NCBI GenBank assembly: GCA_029706075.1
Contig: JAINUG010000198.1
Span: 124,001-188,000 of the forward strand
Direction: 5' to 3'
DNA length: 64,000 bases
DNA from: Aldrovandia affinis
Lineage: Eukaryota > Chordata > Actinopteri > Notacanthiformes > Halosauridae
In this document: piece after piece, positions 1-11,324 of the stretch
Position numbering within the stretch: the stretch's first letter is position 1
Layout of the letters: every line of letters begins with the position of its first letter
Translations under genes and position numbers: made by a program
The notes under the pieces: generated by a model
The model's database searches: none
Told to the model about the DNA's origin: nothing
The model's input: the letters and a program-made list of their open reading frames with translations, nothing else

Positions 1-1236
1 TCTTGATATGCCTCCTGTAATGGATATTATAATGTCCATCATTCCCCTGAGCTTCCTGTGGTGGTTGAAATGAAAGAGAGAAACAAAATGATACCATGTA
101 GGTTTTTCATGCTGAGGGTACACCAAAAGCAGAAATTGTTGTGGGTGTACACAGCATCATAACATGGAGTCTTAAGTGAGCTTTCCTCTACCATACCCCC
201 CCCCACTATGTACGATGACAGTCAAGAGCCAAACTGGCCTCCCTCCCTGTAATGGGGCTAGCTGACAGATCACTCATTAAGGATGGCCAGACACAGATGT
301 GGAAAAATACCAGGTTAAAAGGCACACAGATCAACCAGCTGACCACTAACAACAGATAAAAGTGTGTTTGCTCTTCAGCCAATCGAGTCTCACCTTCCGC
401 TCAGTTAATGAATGTGGTTGCACGCTGGTTCATGGCTTTCACCAGCTAGTTCACCTTTTTTTTTTTCCTGCTCCTTTTTTTATGGATTTAAGTTGCTGTT
501 TTTGTTTTGTTTTCTTATTTTTTTGTATTGTGTTTTTATGTTGTTGCTTTTTTACTTTTCCCCCAAAGTACTTTGGCTGATATGCAGCCATGACTGAAAT
601 AAACATAAATCAATCAATCAAACAAATCAATGGATGAGGATGTCATCCTGGTAACTGTGCTTTGGTCACACCTGTTTTTGGAGAGAGCACAACAACAACA
701 AAAACATTGCGCCACGTGACGCTGACAGCATGCCGATACAGCACACACAATGTCATGCCGGTGGCATTTCACAGCCGGAATATAGTCACATATCTACTGT
801 GCTTCTGCCTGAATTCCCTGCTCGAGTCAGCCGAGTAGCTCTGCCGCCGGAATGACTGGTCCGCCCTGGGTTCAGCTGAACACCGGATCATTCGGGTTAG
901 AGGGAAGTGTGTCTGGAGACCTCCTCCTTCTCCAGGCTGTTTTAGTCAATGGGATCCCGGAGCCACTGGCTTCAGCCGCAGTCGCAGTCGCAGACACAAT
1001 TGTCGCCAGCTTGCGTCTTCATGACGCATTTTCTTTCAAACAGGATGCTGCTCAGACGTTTGAGCACAAAAGGGAGACGTTAATGAGCTTCTTGCTATAA
1101 AATAGCCACTCTTTTCTTTTCGTTTTTTGAATGAATCTTTTCATACTGTCTTGCGTTGTGGTGTACAGTGTGCCTCGTATGTGTTCTCTACACATATTTG
1201 TAGAACTGGAAAATAAATGTTTCATTTAAAAAAAAT
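1..1236. other. intergenic stretch, no recognisable gene
   Basis: No known protein motif or repeat family was recognised. The interval 452-560 is T-rich. An 82-codon open frame at 852-1100 (+) sits in locally GC-rich DNA and is followed by an AATAAA at about 1212, but its peptide resembles nothing I know and it may be chance. Confidence 0.5.
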
Positions 1237-1547
1237 TTGAGACATTATCGATGTATCGGCAAACCAAACACAGAAAGGTATTTAACCAAAGCCTTCACAA
1301 TTACTGGGGCTGTAATCTTGCACAACGGCTTCCCCTCCGATTACCTAGTTGCAGTTCACATAATAGTTCAATACTGGTCACCTGATTTTGTCCTAGGTAA
1401 TGGAGTTACCACATTCCAGAGTTACGAGCTCGAATGGTTTTCCAATTGCAGATATGCGATGGAATGGCGCAGGGAGAACATTCCGATTAGGCTTCCCTAC
1501 AGTTTGACACACATGACAAGTACGACAATGTCTGCGTACATGTGACT

Positions 1548-1874
1548 TCATTCCAGGCCAAAAGAAGAACTTAAGGATTCCATCACATGTTTTACCCCAA
1601 AGTGACCTGAAGAACTATGATCATGCACCAAAGTCAGAACATGATTTCGGTAGGACTCATGCACTACAATCTGAGGTACACTGTTCCAGGCTGCATTATC
1701 ATATTTTGAAGGGCTCCATTTATGCATCAACACGCGCTCTTTGACATAGTAACCCAGACTCAGATTTTTCCATTCGTCTTCTGGTACCACAGAGGCTAAT
1801 AACGAGGCTAAGGATGGATCAGCTTTTTGTGCAGCTACAAGCTTGTCTTTGGACAACAGCAGAGACCGATCCAT
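1548..1874 (-). pseudogene. Gypsy-type LTR retrotransposon pol fragment (integrase zinc-binding N-terminus)
   Basis: The 108-residue frame resembles the linker between RNase H and integrase in Ty3/Gypsy pol proteins. The segment VPQIVVHESYRNHVL followed by HDHSSSGHFGVKHV matches the H..H half of the H2C2 zinc-binding domain, which helps retrotransposon integrase bind DNA. The two cysteines that should follow are absent because the frame ends after about 15 further residues. A stop codon lies directly upstream of the first Met, so reverse transcriptase and RNase H are missing too, and no LTR is seen next to it. It is a dead fragment. Family assignment is by motif only. Confidence 0.75.
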
Positions 1875-1957
1875 TTAATTATCTTCAACACTAGACTGCT
1901 CATAACGTGCAGGAAGTGGGCGCGCTGAGGTTGCTGTAGCACCTCACCTGTTTCTGA

Positions 1958-2137
1958 TATTTTCCCATTTTTCTCTAAGTTTAGTGCCCAATTATACCCT
2001 CTATTTATTTTGATTTACCCTCCCCACACGAGTCCGCCGCTCATCTCTACGAGGCAAGCTCATTCTCAGAGGGCCTTCGAGATGGACCCATTTTCTGGAG
2101 ACACCCTTGCGTGCTTTCCCGGCGAACTCGTCTTACA
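1958..2137 (-). repeat. 3' part of a tRNA-derived SINE (family C here)
   Basis: The block from the CCAATTATACCCTCTAT motif to GGCGAACTCGTC aligns by eye with the distal part of the full SINE at 51579-51966. The tRNA-like head is missing, so this is a truncated, diverged copy. Confidence 0.65.
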
Positions 2138-3001
2138 GAGATACAAATTTTACATTTGATGCCTTTATGGAGTAGTGCGTTTGACACGTGACTGGCACAA
2201 TCAAAATAACCTATAGCTTTTCCTGTGTTGCCTGACTAAACACTGACACTGTCGTTTTGGGCAATGAGGACAGATAATTGCCAAAAGAGCACTTTCGTCT
2301 TGGCTAAACAAATTTGTTTTATATTACTACTATTATTTATATTGGGGCAATATATCGATTTCAATATTGATTAACTTCTGTTGTTGCTATCCAATTCTTT
2401 GGTTTGTATTTGGTGTGTGTGTCTCATAGGCAACAACATGTTGTGGAGTGATTCTCAGTGTCACAGAAGTGAATTGTGCCAGTGATGTTAGAAGACACTT
2501 TGACCTATCACATTACTATCAGTTTTGTGAGGAAAACAACAATCCATAATGGTTTGGTACACTGTCGGTACACTGTCTTTTTGGCAATCAAATTCATTAA
2601 CAAACCTTGAAAAAAGCAGCTCCCTTTTAAGCCTATTTTCACTTTTGAGATATAGAATCCTACTGGATGAAAATGATAATGATATTCTCTAATAAATGAT
2701 GTTGTCTGATTGAGGGACTGTCCCCCAACTCCCATCCCATCTCCAAACAATTCCAACGCAGCTACTGGCTACTATGGGAGCATGCATGCATTCACTGTCT
2801 TTGAAAAAGTGAAGTAATTCACATTAATATAGCCCCAATATGAAGGACAGAACAACTGGTTTATATTTTATAAAGGCTACACAATCCTTTACATTCTTTG
2901 TCAGTGCAAAATATATGTAAGATATATCATTTTAACACATTTTTAATCAGGTTCAATACTAAAATGAGAATGTACACATCCACCATTATGAAGATAGTTC
3001 T
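2138..3001. other. no recognisable feature
   Basis: AT-rich DNA. The short frames on either strand carry no known motif. I see nothing that can be named. Confidence 0.5.
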
Positions 3002-4296
3002 GGGCTGGTATGTATCAAATATCTTAAGAGTTACACTTAACACACCTCCTAAGAGCTTACTTAGGAGTGAAATCATTCTTCGCTTAAAGTGGTCGGTAAA
3101 ACGTACTTATCAAACAGCTCACACTTTCTCATAGGTAAGTCTTCCAATATTTTCAAGACTAACTCGTAAGTGTGTTTTTGCAAAAATCACAGGTGCCACA
3201 AAATAAAAGATTAAGATGAAGTCAACAATAGCCGAAATTGCTAAAAATCTGTATTCTTTGATGGTCAACACAAGTTTCCATTAAAGTTAAACAGGCCCTC
3301 ATTGTAAAAGATGTCTTGTTGGCTAATGTTAGGCTAAGCAAAATGGATTTCAATGGTACAATGTTCCATCCAAAGCACGTCAGAAAAATCTCCGCTTTCA
3401 AGAAGGCAACATCTGGCACTGGTTCGTAGTCTATTTATTTATTTATGAGACACATATGTTTTATATTGCAATATTGCTGATGAACAACAACAGTTATTAA
3501 AATTATTATTATTTTGACTACTGAGCTACAATTCTTTTATTGTAGTTAAGCCTTAAAGCGCAGTGGCAGAGGTAGTGCTCCAAAGTTCTTTAACCAAAAT
3601 GATCCTCAGAGAAAATGTCACAATCAGTGGAGTGGCCGACTGTCAGGATGCTGGACTACGCAAACTGCAGATCGTAGTAAGGTTGGTATTCAATTATAAA
3701 AGTATTGTAGCTTAATACTCCAAATCATTTGTGAATAAAACATATATATAACTACATCATACATATAAAACTATGTCAGGTGCTACAAGGGCTGTCACAG
3801 TTTTTGCCACTACCCTGCTGATGGTGGATTGTGATGGTCCCAAATCATCAGCATTACATAATTGCATTTTCCCCATGGCCAGGAAGTGCAGTGTTAAAAT
3901 AACTTGCATCTCTGCCATAACTGCGCTACTTCTCAAAGTTACTGGCGATATTACATCCCGCACAAGATCAGTGACAAAGATGATTCCCTGACAAACTAAG
4001 CGATAACGTTTGATTAACGTTATTGCATCATCGAACATTTCTAAACCGTTCTTCCTGTCTTGGAAGGTGCGCACACGTCTCCGTCTTCGCAATTGTGCCG
4101 TCTTGCCTACTCCTAGCCAAGTTAAGAGAGCTCCAGCGGTCACTTAAATACCTAACAGATTAAGAGTACTTTTAAGTCAAGAGAATTTTGATAAATGTCT
4201 TAAATTTGAATGTAGGAGTAAAAGTGACCAATTATTACACTTAAGTTACATTTGAGACAATTTTTTTACTTTGAGTGGCTTGATGCATACGACCCC
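3002..4296 (-). mobile_element. PIF/Harbinger-like DNA element, degenerate
   Basis: The left end GGGCTGGTATGTATCAA and the reverse complement of the right end, GGGGTCGTATGCATCAA, match at 14 of 17 positions and form terminal inverted repeats about 1.3 kb apart. Between them lies a Harbinger transposase N-terminus on the minus strand. The rest of the transposase, including the DDE catalytic core, was not found. No clear 3-bp TWA target duplication can be seen, so the exact ends may be off by a few bases. Confidence 0.6.
3757..4143 (-). pseudogene. Harbinger (HARBI1-like) transposase N-terminal fragment
   Basis: The frame holds an RRRRRVRTFQDRKNGLEMFDD segment followed by IKRYRLVCQGIIFVTDLVRD, a stretch ending in LHFLAMGKMQ, and SQSTISRVVAKTVTAL. 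This is the usual order in the N-terminus of Harbinger transposases: a basic start, a 'D..I..RYRF.R.GI..L..LL' helix, then 'ALRFLA.GSFQ' and 'SQS.ISR'. Full-length family members are about 350 residues and carry a DDE nuclease domain downstream; here only about 128 codons remain. The host-domesticated gene HARBI1 is an alternative, but the flanking inverted repeats favour a transposon remnant. Confidence 0.75.
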
Positions 4297-4692
4297 TGGT
4301 GTCTATCTAGCTGCCTCTAGTGTTGGCTACTGTGTTTAGATCACAAGCAAAGACATTGGGAATAGACATAGGAAGCTTACTACTTACTGGGAGTGTCCTT
4401 TGTGCACATCCTCAAGGAATTAACGTTAGGCGTACCCCAGGTGCAATACCGACATAAATCGTGGGGGCGGGCAAGAACACACCCTCCGTTGTTATGCCGG
4501 GATACATTTAATGGTCTAATATACCATCTCCATTGTTTCGTTTATTCATTTATTCAAATTCATTTATGGTCAGGTTTACGTGATTCCACGAGTTAGGTTG
4601 GTGTTACGAAAATTGAAATAAACACGTTTTCTTTGAAAGGACAAAGTACAGTAAATCGACAGTTGCATTTAAAAAAACATTTAGCTCGTAGC

Positions 4693-5253
4693 TAGGGCTG
4701 CACGATATGGGCAAAATCTCATATTGCGATAATCTTGCTACATATTGCGATTGTGATTGCGATGTAACAAAACACATGCGTGGAAAAATGATCATTGATA
4801 TATGTGTTCCAGACATCACAGAATAGAATAGGCAAATTAAGGGAACCCAAGCAATACCATTTTTCCCAATAGGCTATTAGTTTAGCCTACTAAAATGTTG
4901 AAAAAAAAGATTCAACTGTTTCTGTTGAACATTTGAACCAACATTTTAATCACATTACTGAATGTTTCTTTCACCGTTGTGCCTATGAGAGTTTTTTTCG
5001 TAAGGCGTTGCATTTTCAAACGCATCCGAGATTGATGCTTGCTTGGGCTGGGACTGAGTCTGGGATGTGATTTTGGTAAATTAGTTCTGGGGAGACAAAG
5101 CTAGTCTGCGAGTATGAGTGGGAAACAAATGTAAGACAAAACATGCCCAGCATCGAGCGTCGCTATATACTTATATCGCAAACTTTGGCGGTATGATATT
5201 GCAAATGCTCATATCCGAATACGATATATCGTTCACTACTACTCATAGCTCGT
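4693..5253. mobile_element. possible hAT-type MITE or fragment
   Basis: The left part starts TAGGGCTGCACGATATGGG, a terminal sequence common in fish hAT-type elements, and continues with ATATTGCGAT repeats. The right part (5165-5240) holds loosely inverted ATATCGCA/ATACGATATATCG motifs. The right end is not well defined and no target duplication was seen. Confidence 0.35.
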
Positions 5254-6200
5254 GCTGGGAATATTTTTGCAGCAACAAGCTACATAAAAGCACAGATCTA
5301 AACACAAAGACAAATATAGCTAATGTTTAAATTTTTCTACGATTGAAAAAAATGTAGGCTACAGATGTAAGAAATATGAGGTATTAAATGTGATCTTGGT
5401 AAATAGCAATTCATTAGAGGACCAACGCCGAATAATAAATATGAAAGATTATATAGCCTAGTGTGAAGTCACTGCATGGTACCTCCTGCGCTCGCTGCCC
5501 CCGATATGACTCCCAAATGCCTAAATTGTAGATAATGTTATGGGGAAAGCTGTGTTCTGCTTTTGTGAATTTCAGCTGGACTGTTTACAATGTCAATGCT
5601 AATGTCACCACAGCGGTCGCATTCTTTTTTGTCACTTAAGATAACTCCTCCTATCTAACTCCTCCTATATTGATTGTTCTGTTGTGCGGTGGAAAAACGG
5701 CACAGGGACTCGACTCATGAATGGGATAGTTACGGGTCTGGATGGTTACCGTGCCGTACCATACCGTACAGCGCGGTGGAAAAATTCCAAAACTGAAAGA
5801 CAGTTGGAATGCGGGTTGGGCGCTTTCCGTTATTACTAAGGGGACTCAGTCAAATCTTGCGGGAGTTGGAATAAATAAGGAAGGGTTACTACTTACTATC
5901 TAGCCATCGCCTGATCTCATCTAGCTTGCTTCTTAATTTCTGTTAATCTTGCCTCAAAACCTTCACCTCACCTGTCAGCTCCTTAACTTCCAACTCTAGC
6001 TTCAGAGAATAGTCAGAATATAGAACCTCTGGGTTCTCTCAGCTGCCTGTTTATGATGCTGATTGGAATGTTCAGTTATTTTCTGCTGGATCTACAAAGG
6101 GGCGGGGCCAAGATGGTGTTGTTACTACAGTTGCCATCGTTCAGGTTGCCATTGAGTTCAGATTATGATGTCACAGTTGACAAACGTGACATCACAGTGG
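5254..6200. other. intergenic, no gene recognised
   Basis: A GCGGTGGAAAAA motif occurs twice, at about 5686 and 5780, in direct orientation. Nothing else is identifiable. Confidence 0.45.
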
Positions 6201-6223
6201 ATTGCATGTGTTTCTCAGAATGA

Positions 6224-6358
6224 TATAAATGCAGACAAATTGTCCAGGAAACATTATCCTGAAAACATCTTCTGAGTTGCCTGTTTTATACCTGAATTCT
6301 TAAGACATTTGAAATGGATATTAAAACCAAAGCGAATATTCAAGCCAAAATCCGAGAG
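6224..6358 (+). CDS. candidate promoter and first coding exon, unknown gene
   Basis: A TATAAAT box at 6224-6230 is followed about 90 bases later by an ATG at 6314. The ATG opens a 15-codon frame, MDIKTKANIQAKIRE, that ends in GAG followed by GTAGGC, an acceptable splice donor in phase 0. Two TGACATCACAG-like motifs lie at 6165-6200 upstream. The arrangement looks like the 5' end of a compact inducible gene, but no second exon was found and the transposon at 6522 begins soon after the donor. I do not recognise the peptide. It could be a gene fragment, a transposon-encoded exon or chance. Confidence 0.25.
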
Positions 6359-7784
6359 GTAGGCTGTTATTTTTATTCATACGTTTTCCACTATTGTTTA
6401 CAATCAATGTATTAATACACCTGGCAGCAAAACAAATCTTTATTACCTTCACTTTTTAAATCTCTTTTTTACCGTAAACTTTAACAGTTGGAGGATGGTA
6501 TAATATTGTTAAGTATGTAATGGGCCCTATTTTGGTGAATTAGGACTGTGTCGTAACACAGACGTAAAGCAAAGACGGTGGCGCTTTAGGGCGTATCTAA
6601 CGCAATTTCGGTAATTTCGTGATTTAGGACGATAGCGCATCACCGGCGCGGTTGTAAGAAGTTGGATTAACTTTTAAAAAATACATGTGGGTGTGGTGGG
6701 GGTTTGGTTTCATAATGGCCAAACAGAACACTTATTTTCCATCCCTTTAAATACCAGTACGATAATGCTATAGAAAATTGGCAATTTCCTGACATGGATG
6801 AGTTTTGCGCGCTGCGCCAGGAGCGCTTCTCGGGAGGTGCGGAATTTATAAGGTGCACATTAATTTGTTATTTCCATAATTTGAGTTTATATTTTGAGAC
6901 CTACATTGTTCAAAGACATCACAGAATGATACTATCTCTCTGTATGTCATCAATGTAATGTTTGTAGACCCCTTCATTACATGTCCTCGCCTTCCATAGC
7001 CTAGGTAACTTATTTCACGTATGTGTATAAGATATTTAGGCTCGCTGGTCTCGTCATAAAACTGCAATGAAAAAGCAACAGGTGAGGCAGCAATTACATC
7101 TGCCGCACTGAGGGGGGCGATCTTGAGCCCACGTAATTGGTGACGCTCGCTATCCCTCTACGTTAGCTAGCTCTAGCAAAAAATGTTACAGCTGCTGCAA
7201 AAAAATGCACTGCGGCTACAACTCCCCTTAGTTTTATTACTCTCGTTTCGTTCATCCTGAATATCTATACATCATATGGGCTGCAAAAATGTAAAACGTT
7301 ATATCTAACCCTATTTTTTAAAAGTTTTAATCAAAACAGAGAGTGATAAACAATGGAAGACTAAAGCCTGAGCTTAAGGACCTACTTCAAACTAACGGAC
7401 AGAAAACCACACGGTCGTTTCAAATAGAGTGGCACCAACGAAAAGAAGCCACAATGTGGCTGTGTCACACCAATTGTTGTCCGGGTGCCAATATGAGCCC
7501 GGGATGATGTAATCTGGGTGAATATCAGTCCGGGGTGATGTCATCGGGTGATGTCATCGGAATTTTGGACTGTAGTTGCTATGCCAACATGACGTCCTCG
7601 CATTCCTGAGTGAGAAAACCCAGAAGAATGTGTCCGGGTGTTCCGGGTGACGTCATTTAGCTACGAATAAGCTGTACAGCTAAATTAGCTGCCTTGCTAC
7701 GAACATAATATATGAAATATAATATATAATTATATTATAATTATATAGCCAGCTAGGTACGAATATAATGTATGGAAGGTGGCT

Positions 7785-8102
7785 AGCTACGAATAACAAT
7801 TGCTTGTTAAGCTGTAACACTAGCTAGCTGGCTAGCTAGCCACCTTCTAGCTAGCCAGCTAGCTAGTGTTACAGCTGAACAAGCAATTGTTATTTTGCTA
7901 GCCAGCTAGCTAGTTTTACAGCTGAGCAAGCAATTGGTATTCTAGCTAGCCAGCTAGCTAGTGCCACCTGAACAAGCAAGCCAGCTAGCTAGTGCTAGTT
8001 TTACAGCTGAACAAGCAATTGCTAGTGTTATTGAACAAGCAATAGCTAGCCAGCTAGCTAGTTTTACAACAGAACAAGCAATTATTATTCGTAGCTAGCC
8101 AC
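7785..8102. repeat. GCTAG-rich palindrome plus degenerate tandem copies
   Basis: A sequence of about 44 bases running from AATAACAATTGCTTGTT to the CTAGCTGG block (about 7790-7834) is repeated inverted at about 7852-7893 with a short spacer, giving a near-perfect hairpin. The right arm unit (CTAGCCAGCTAGCTAG, then TTACAGCTGAACAAGCAATT) then recurs in direct orientation about four more times to 8090. Confidence 0.8.
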
Positions 8103-8333
8103 CTTAGCTAGACATTTGGAGACATCCACTGTGTTTTCTGGCTTATCAAACAATACAGAACGATCGAAGCAGTCGGTGATGTAATTAGAAATGATATGAG
8201 AGGAGATTAATACAGCCCCATTTGTTGCAGTCGAAGTAGACGACACAACGGATGTCACAAACAAAGCCAGAGTCTCTGTAATTTCGCGTTATGTGGCTAA
8301 AACTGAGGTGACTTGTGAGGTGAGGGAGGGGGG
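8103..8333 (+). pseudogene. hAT (DUF4371/ZMYM1-like) transposase fragment, copy 0
   Basis: This copy begins abruptly in the segment for LARHLETSTVFSGLSN and continues through a segment that, allowing frame changes, reads like TAPFVAVEVDDTTDVTNKA. It stops at GAGGGGGGCGTTC, where it is fused to the transposon right end. It carries stops and frameshifts. Its left edge is fused to the GCTAG repeat. Copies 1-3 downstream extend further on both sides. Confidence 0.7.
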
Positions 8334-8445
8334 CGTTCGCCGGCACCAAAATAGGGCCCAATATCTCTTATAGATAAAAAAGCTTTTGTTTTCTTCTGTA
8401 ATGTTCTCAATACCATCCGTTCCCATATGAAATTTTTTTTTTTTT

Positions 8446-8711
8446 TCCAAAGGGCCTCCCTGAGGACCCATCATGCCCTGTTGTTGCCGGGCCTGAGGAC
8501 CCATCGCACACTGCTGTGTCCTCCTTACCTGGCATCGCTGACCTCTCTGAGGGCCCCTTGCTGCTGGCTCCTGCCAAAGGGCCTCCTGAGGGCCCATCAT
8601 GCCCTGTTGTTGCCGGGCCTGAGGACCCATCGCACACTACTGTGTCCTCCTTACCTGGCATCGCTGACCTCCCTGGGGGCTCCTTGCTGCTGGTTCCTGG
8701 CGGCCTCCCTG
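8446..8711 (+). repeat. 123-bp minisatellite, unit 1 (about 2 copies)
   Basis: GC-rich monomer of 123 bases (41 codons). On the plus strand it encodes repeats containing LPEGPSCPVVAGPEDPSHT and SSLPGIADLSEGPLLLAPA. Because 123 is divisible by three, open frames run through on both strands. Confidence 0.85.
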
Positions 8712-9237
8712 AGGGGAGATTAAATATCAGCATCCACAATGCTAAGGTAAAGGAAAACCGTGAGATTTTAAAAGACCTTATTAATGCAACCTGCTTCCTA
8801 GCCAAACAGGAATTCGCATTTCAGTGGTAATGATGAGAGTGCAAACTCTTCTAATCGTGGCAACTATGTGGAGCTATTACATGCTAGTTTTACAACAGGA
8901 CAAAGATTAAAAGTTAGCTAGACATTTGGAGACATCCACTGTGTTTTCTGGCTTATCAAACAGAATACAGAACGATCGAAGCAGTCGGTGATGTAATTAG
9001 AAATGATATGAGAGGAGATTAATACAGCCCCATTTGTTGCAGTCGAAGTAGACGACACAACGGATGTCACAAACAAAGCCAGAGTCTCTGTAATTTTGCG
9101 TTATGTGGCTAAAACTGAGGTGACTTGTGAGGTGAGGGAGGGGGGCGTTCTTGGGATTTGAGGATGTGAGTGATGACAGACGAGCACCGGCTGTTGCTGA
9201 TTATGTTTTGGGAGTGTTGGGGAAATACAAGTGCGCT
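8712..9237 (+). pseudogene. hAT (DUF4371/ZMYM1-like) transposase fragment, copy 1
   Basis: The coding piece begins in frame with the minisatellite, at GRLNISIHNAKVKENREILK, continuing with DLINATCFLAKQEFAF. These match the start of the DUF4371 region of hAT/ZMYM1-like transposases. The frame breaks at 8821-8829, where copies 2 and 3 read on. At 8881-8905 the usual sequence is replaced by GCTAGTTTTACAACAGGACA, taken from the neighbouring GCTAG repeat. The later part (VEVDDTTDVTNKA, then a DVSDDRRAPAVADYVLG-like stretch) needs several frame changes. No catalytic motifs remain. Confidence 0.75.
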
Positions 9238-9737
9238 GAATTTACTGTGACTTCATTTACAAGTAAAGTTAAGACTATGCAATACATATTTTCATTTGTG
9301 TTGAATGAGTATGAATAGTGGAACTGCATTGGCAAATAAAACGTGAATCGAATAGGCCTACGTAACTTACCTGTATGCGTGTTTTGTAAAGAACGCTGAT
9401 ATGAAATATGAAACATACGGTTGCCTAACCAATAGTCATTGCGCAACCTGCCAATTGACGGGTGAATTTAAGCTGCAAAATAAATTTTGCGCTAAGAGGT
9501 GGTCTAGTTGGACGTTAACGCAAACGCATTACTTGACACCAAACTTGCATACCGCTGACTGTTTTCATAGTCACACCCCTATTGCGCTGCCCAGCCCATA
9601 GTCGCGCAAACGCCTTCATTGCGCACCATGAAATTGCCAAACTAAGCAGAGAAATATTACGTTTGCGACAGACGAAACTGGGAATTCGCCTGCGCTAGGG
9701 CATAACGCTGCTAAACGCCGGCACCAAAATAGGGCCC
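9238..9737 (+). mobile_element. transposon 3' region and right end, unit 1
   Basis: AT-rich non-coding sequence followed by a block rich in CGCAAACGC-type motifs, ending CACCAAAATAGGGCCC. It is present in nearly identical form at 10741-11234 and 12233-12711. Short frames in it are not credible genes. Confidence 0.65.
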
Positions 9738-9763
9738 AATATCTCTTATAGATAAAAAAGCTT

Positions 9764-10405
9764 TTGTTTTCTTCTGTAATGTTCTCAATACCATCCGTTC
9801 CCATATCTTTTTTTCCATTTTTTTGCCAAAGGGCCTACCTGAGGACCCATCAGGGCCCTGCTGCTGTTGCCGGGCCTGAGGACCAATCGCACACTGCTGT
9901 GTCCTCCTTACCTGGCATCGCTGACCTCTCTGAGGGCCCCTTGCTGCTGGCTCCTGCCGGCCTCCCTGAGGGCCCATCATGCCCTGTTGTTGCCGGGCCT
10001 GAGGACCCATCGCACACTGCTGTGTCCTCCTTACCTGGCATCGCTGACCTCTCTGAGGGCCCCTTGCTGCTGGCTCCTGCCGGCCTCCCTGAGGGCCCAT
10101 CATGCCCTGTTGTTGCCGGGCCTGAGGACCCATCGCACACTACTGTGTCCTCCTTACCTGGCATCGCTGACCTCCCTGGGGGCTCCTTGCTGCTGGTTCC
10201 TGGCGGCCTCCCTGAGGGGAGATTAAATATCAGCATCCACAATGCTAAGGTAAAGGAAAACCGTGAGATTTTAAAAGACCTTATTAATGCAACCTGCTTC
10301 CTAGCCAAACAGGAATTCGCATTTCGTGGTAATGATGAGAGTGCAAACTCTTCTAATCGTGGCAACTATGTGGAGCTATTACATGCTTTTGCGGACAAAG
10401 ATTAA
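9764..10405 (+). pseudogene. chimeric frame: minisatellite peptide fused to hAT fragment, copy 2
   Basis: A continuous 213-codon frame reads through a T-tract, then about three 41-residue repeats, then straight into RLNISIHNAKVKENREILK, FLAKQEFAFRGNDE, SSNRGNYVELLHAFADKD, followed by a stop where the family continues into EKLARHLE. Beyond the stop the same domain continues to about 10737 with frameshifts. The hAT part is about 62 residues of a normally 500-700-residue transposase, with no DDE residues. The fusion could make an odd protein if transcribed, but I see no promoter. A pseudogene trapped in a tandem repeat is the simpler reading. Confidence 0.65.
9829..10217 (+). repeat. 123-bp minisatellite, unit 2 (about 3 copies)
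   Basis: Adjacent CCTCCCTGAGGGCCC boxes at 9961 and 10084 are exactly 123 bases apart. Copies differ by few substitutions (for example CTGCTGTG or CTACTGTG). Confidence 0.9.
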
Positions 10406-11324
10406 AAGTTAGCTAGACATTTGGAGACATCCACTGTGTTTTCTGGCTTATCAAACAGAATACAGAACGATCGAAGCAGTCGGTGATGTAATTAGAAATG
10501 ATATGAGAGGAGATTAATACAGCCCCATTTGTTGCAGTCGAAGTAGACGACACAACGGATGTCACAAACAAAGCCAGAGTCTCTGTAATTTTGCGTTATG
10601 TGGCTAAAACTGAGGTGACTTGTGAGGTGAGGGAGGGGGGCGTTCTTGGGATTTGAGGATGTGAGTGATGACAGACGAGCACCGGCTGTTGCTGATTATG
10701 TTTTGGGAGTGTTGGGGAAATACAAGTGCGTTGAATTTACTGTGACTTCATTTACAAGTAAAGTTAAGACTATGCAATACATATTTTCATTTGTGTTGAA
10801 TGAGTATGAATAGTGGAACTGCATTGGCAAACAAAACGTGAATCGAATAGGCCTACGTAACTTACCTGTATGCGTGTTTTGTAAAGAACGCTGATATGAA
10901 ATATGAAACATACGGTTGCCTAACCAATAGTCATTGCGCAACCTGCCAATTGACGGGTGAATTTAAGCTGCAAAAATAAATTTTGCGCTAAGAGGTGGTC
11001 TAGTTGGACGTTAACGCAAACGCATTACTTGACACCAAACTTGCATACCGCTGACTGTTTTCATAGTCAAACACCCCTATTGCGCTGCCCAGCCCATAGT
11101 CGCGCAAACGCCTTCATTGCGCACCATGAAATTGCCAAACTAAGCAGAGAAATATTACGTTTGCGACAGACGAAACTGGGAATTCGCCTGCGCTAGGGCA
11201 TAACGCTGCTAAGCGGCGGCACAAAATAGGGCCCAATATCTCTTATAGATAAAAAAGCTTTTGTTTTCTTCTGTAATGTTCTCAATACCATCCGTTCCCA
11301 TATCTTTTTTTCCTTTTTTTGCCA

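Larger units (their letters stand above)
6522..8359 (+). mobile_element. DNA transposon with GGGCCCTATTTTGGTG inverted ends
   Basis: The left end GGGCCCTATTTTGGTG at 6522 is matched exactly, inverted, by CACCAAAATAGGGCCC at 8344-8359. Inside, from 8103, lies a hAT transposase fragment that is joined directly to the right end near 8334, so most of a transposase has been lost. The same right end recurs at 9737, 11234 and, diverged, at 12711 without a second left end. hAT affiliation rests on the enclosed fragment; no convincing 8-bp target duplication is visible. Confidence 0.6.

Noticed and set aside
1237..1545. 102-codon plus frame
   Set aside because: No known motif and no promoter or splice signal. 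It lies beside a dead Gypsy fragment, so it may be retroelement debris but cannot be supported.
3222..3419. 65-codon minus frame inside the Harbinger-like element as the transposase catalytic part
   Set aside because: I compared it with the usual DDE-region motifs and found no match.
9201..9446. 81-residue minus frame repeated in three units
   Set aside because: Conserved only because the DNA unit is duplicated. Its peptide has no recognised motif and it lies in the transposon 3' non-coding region.
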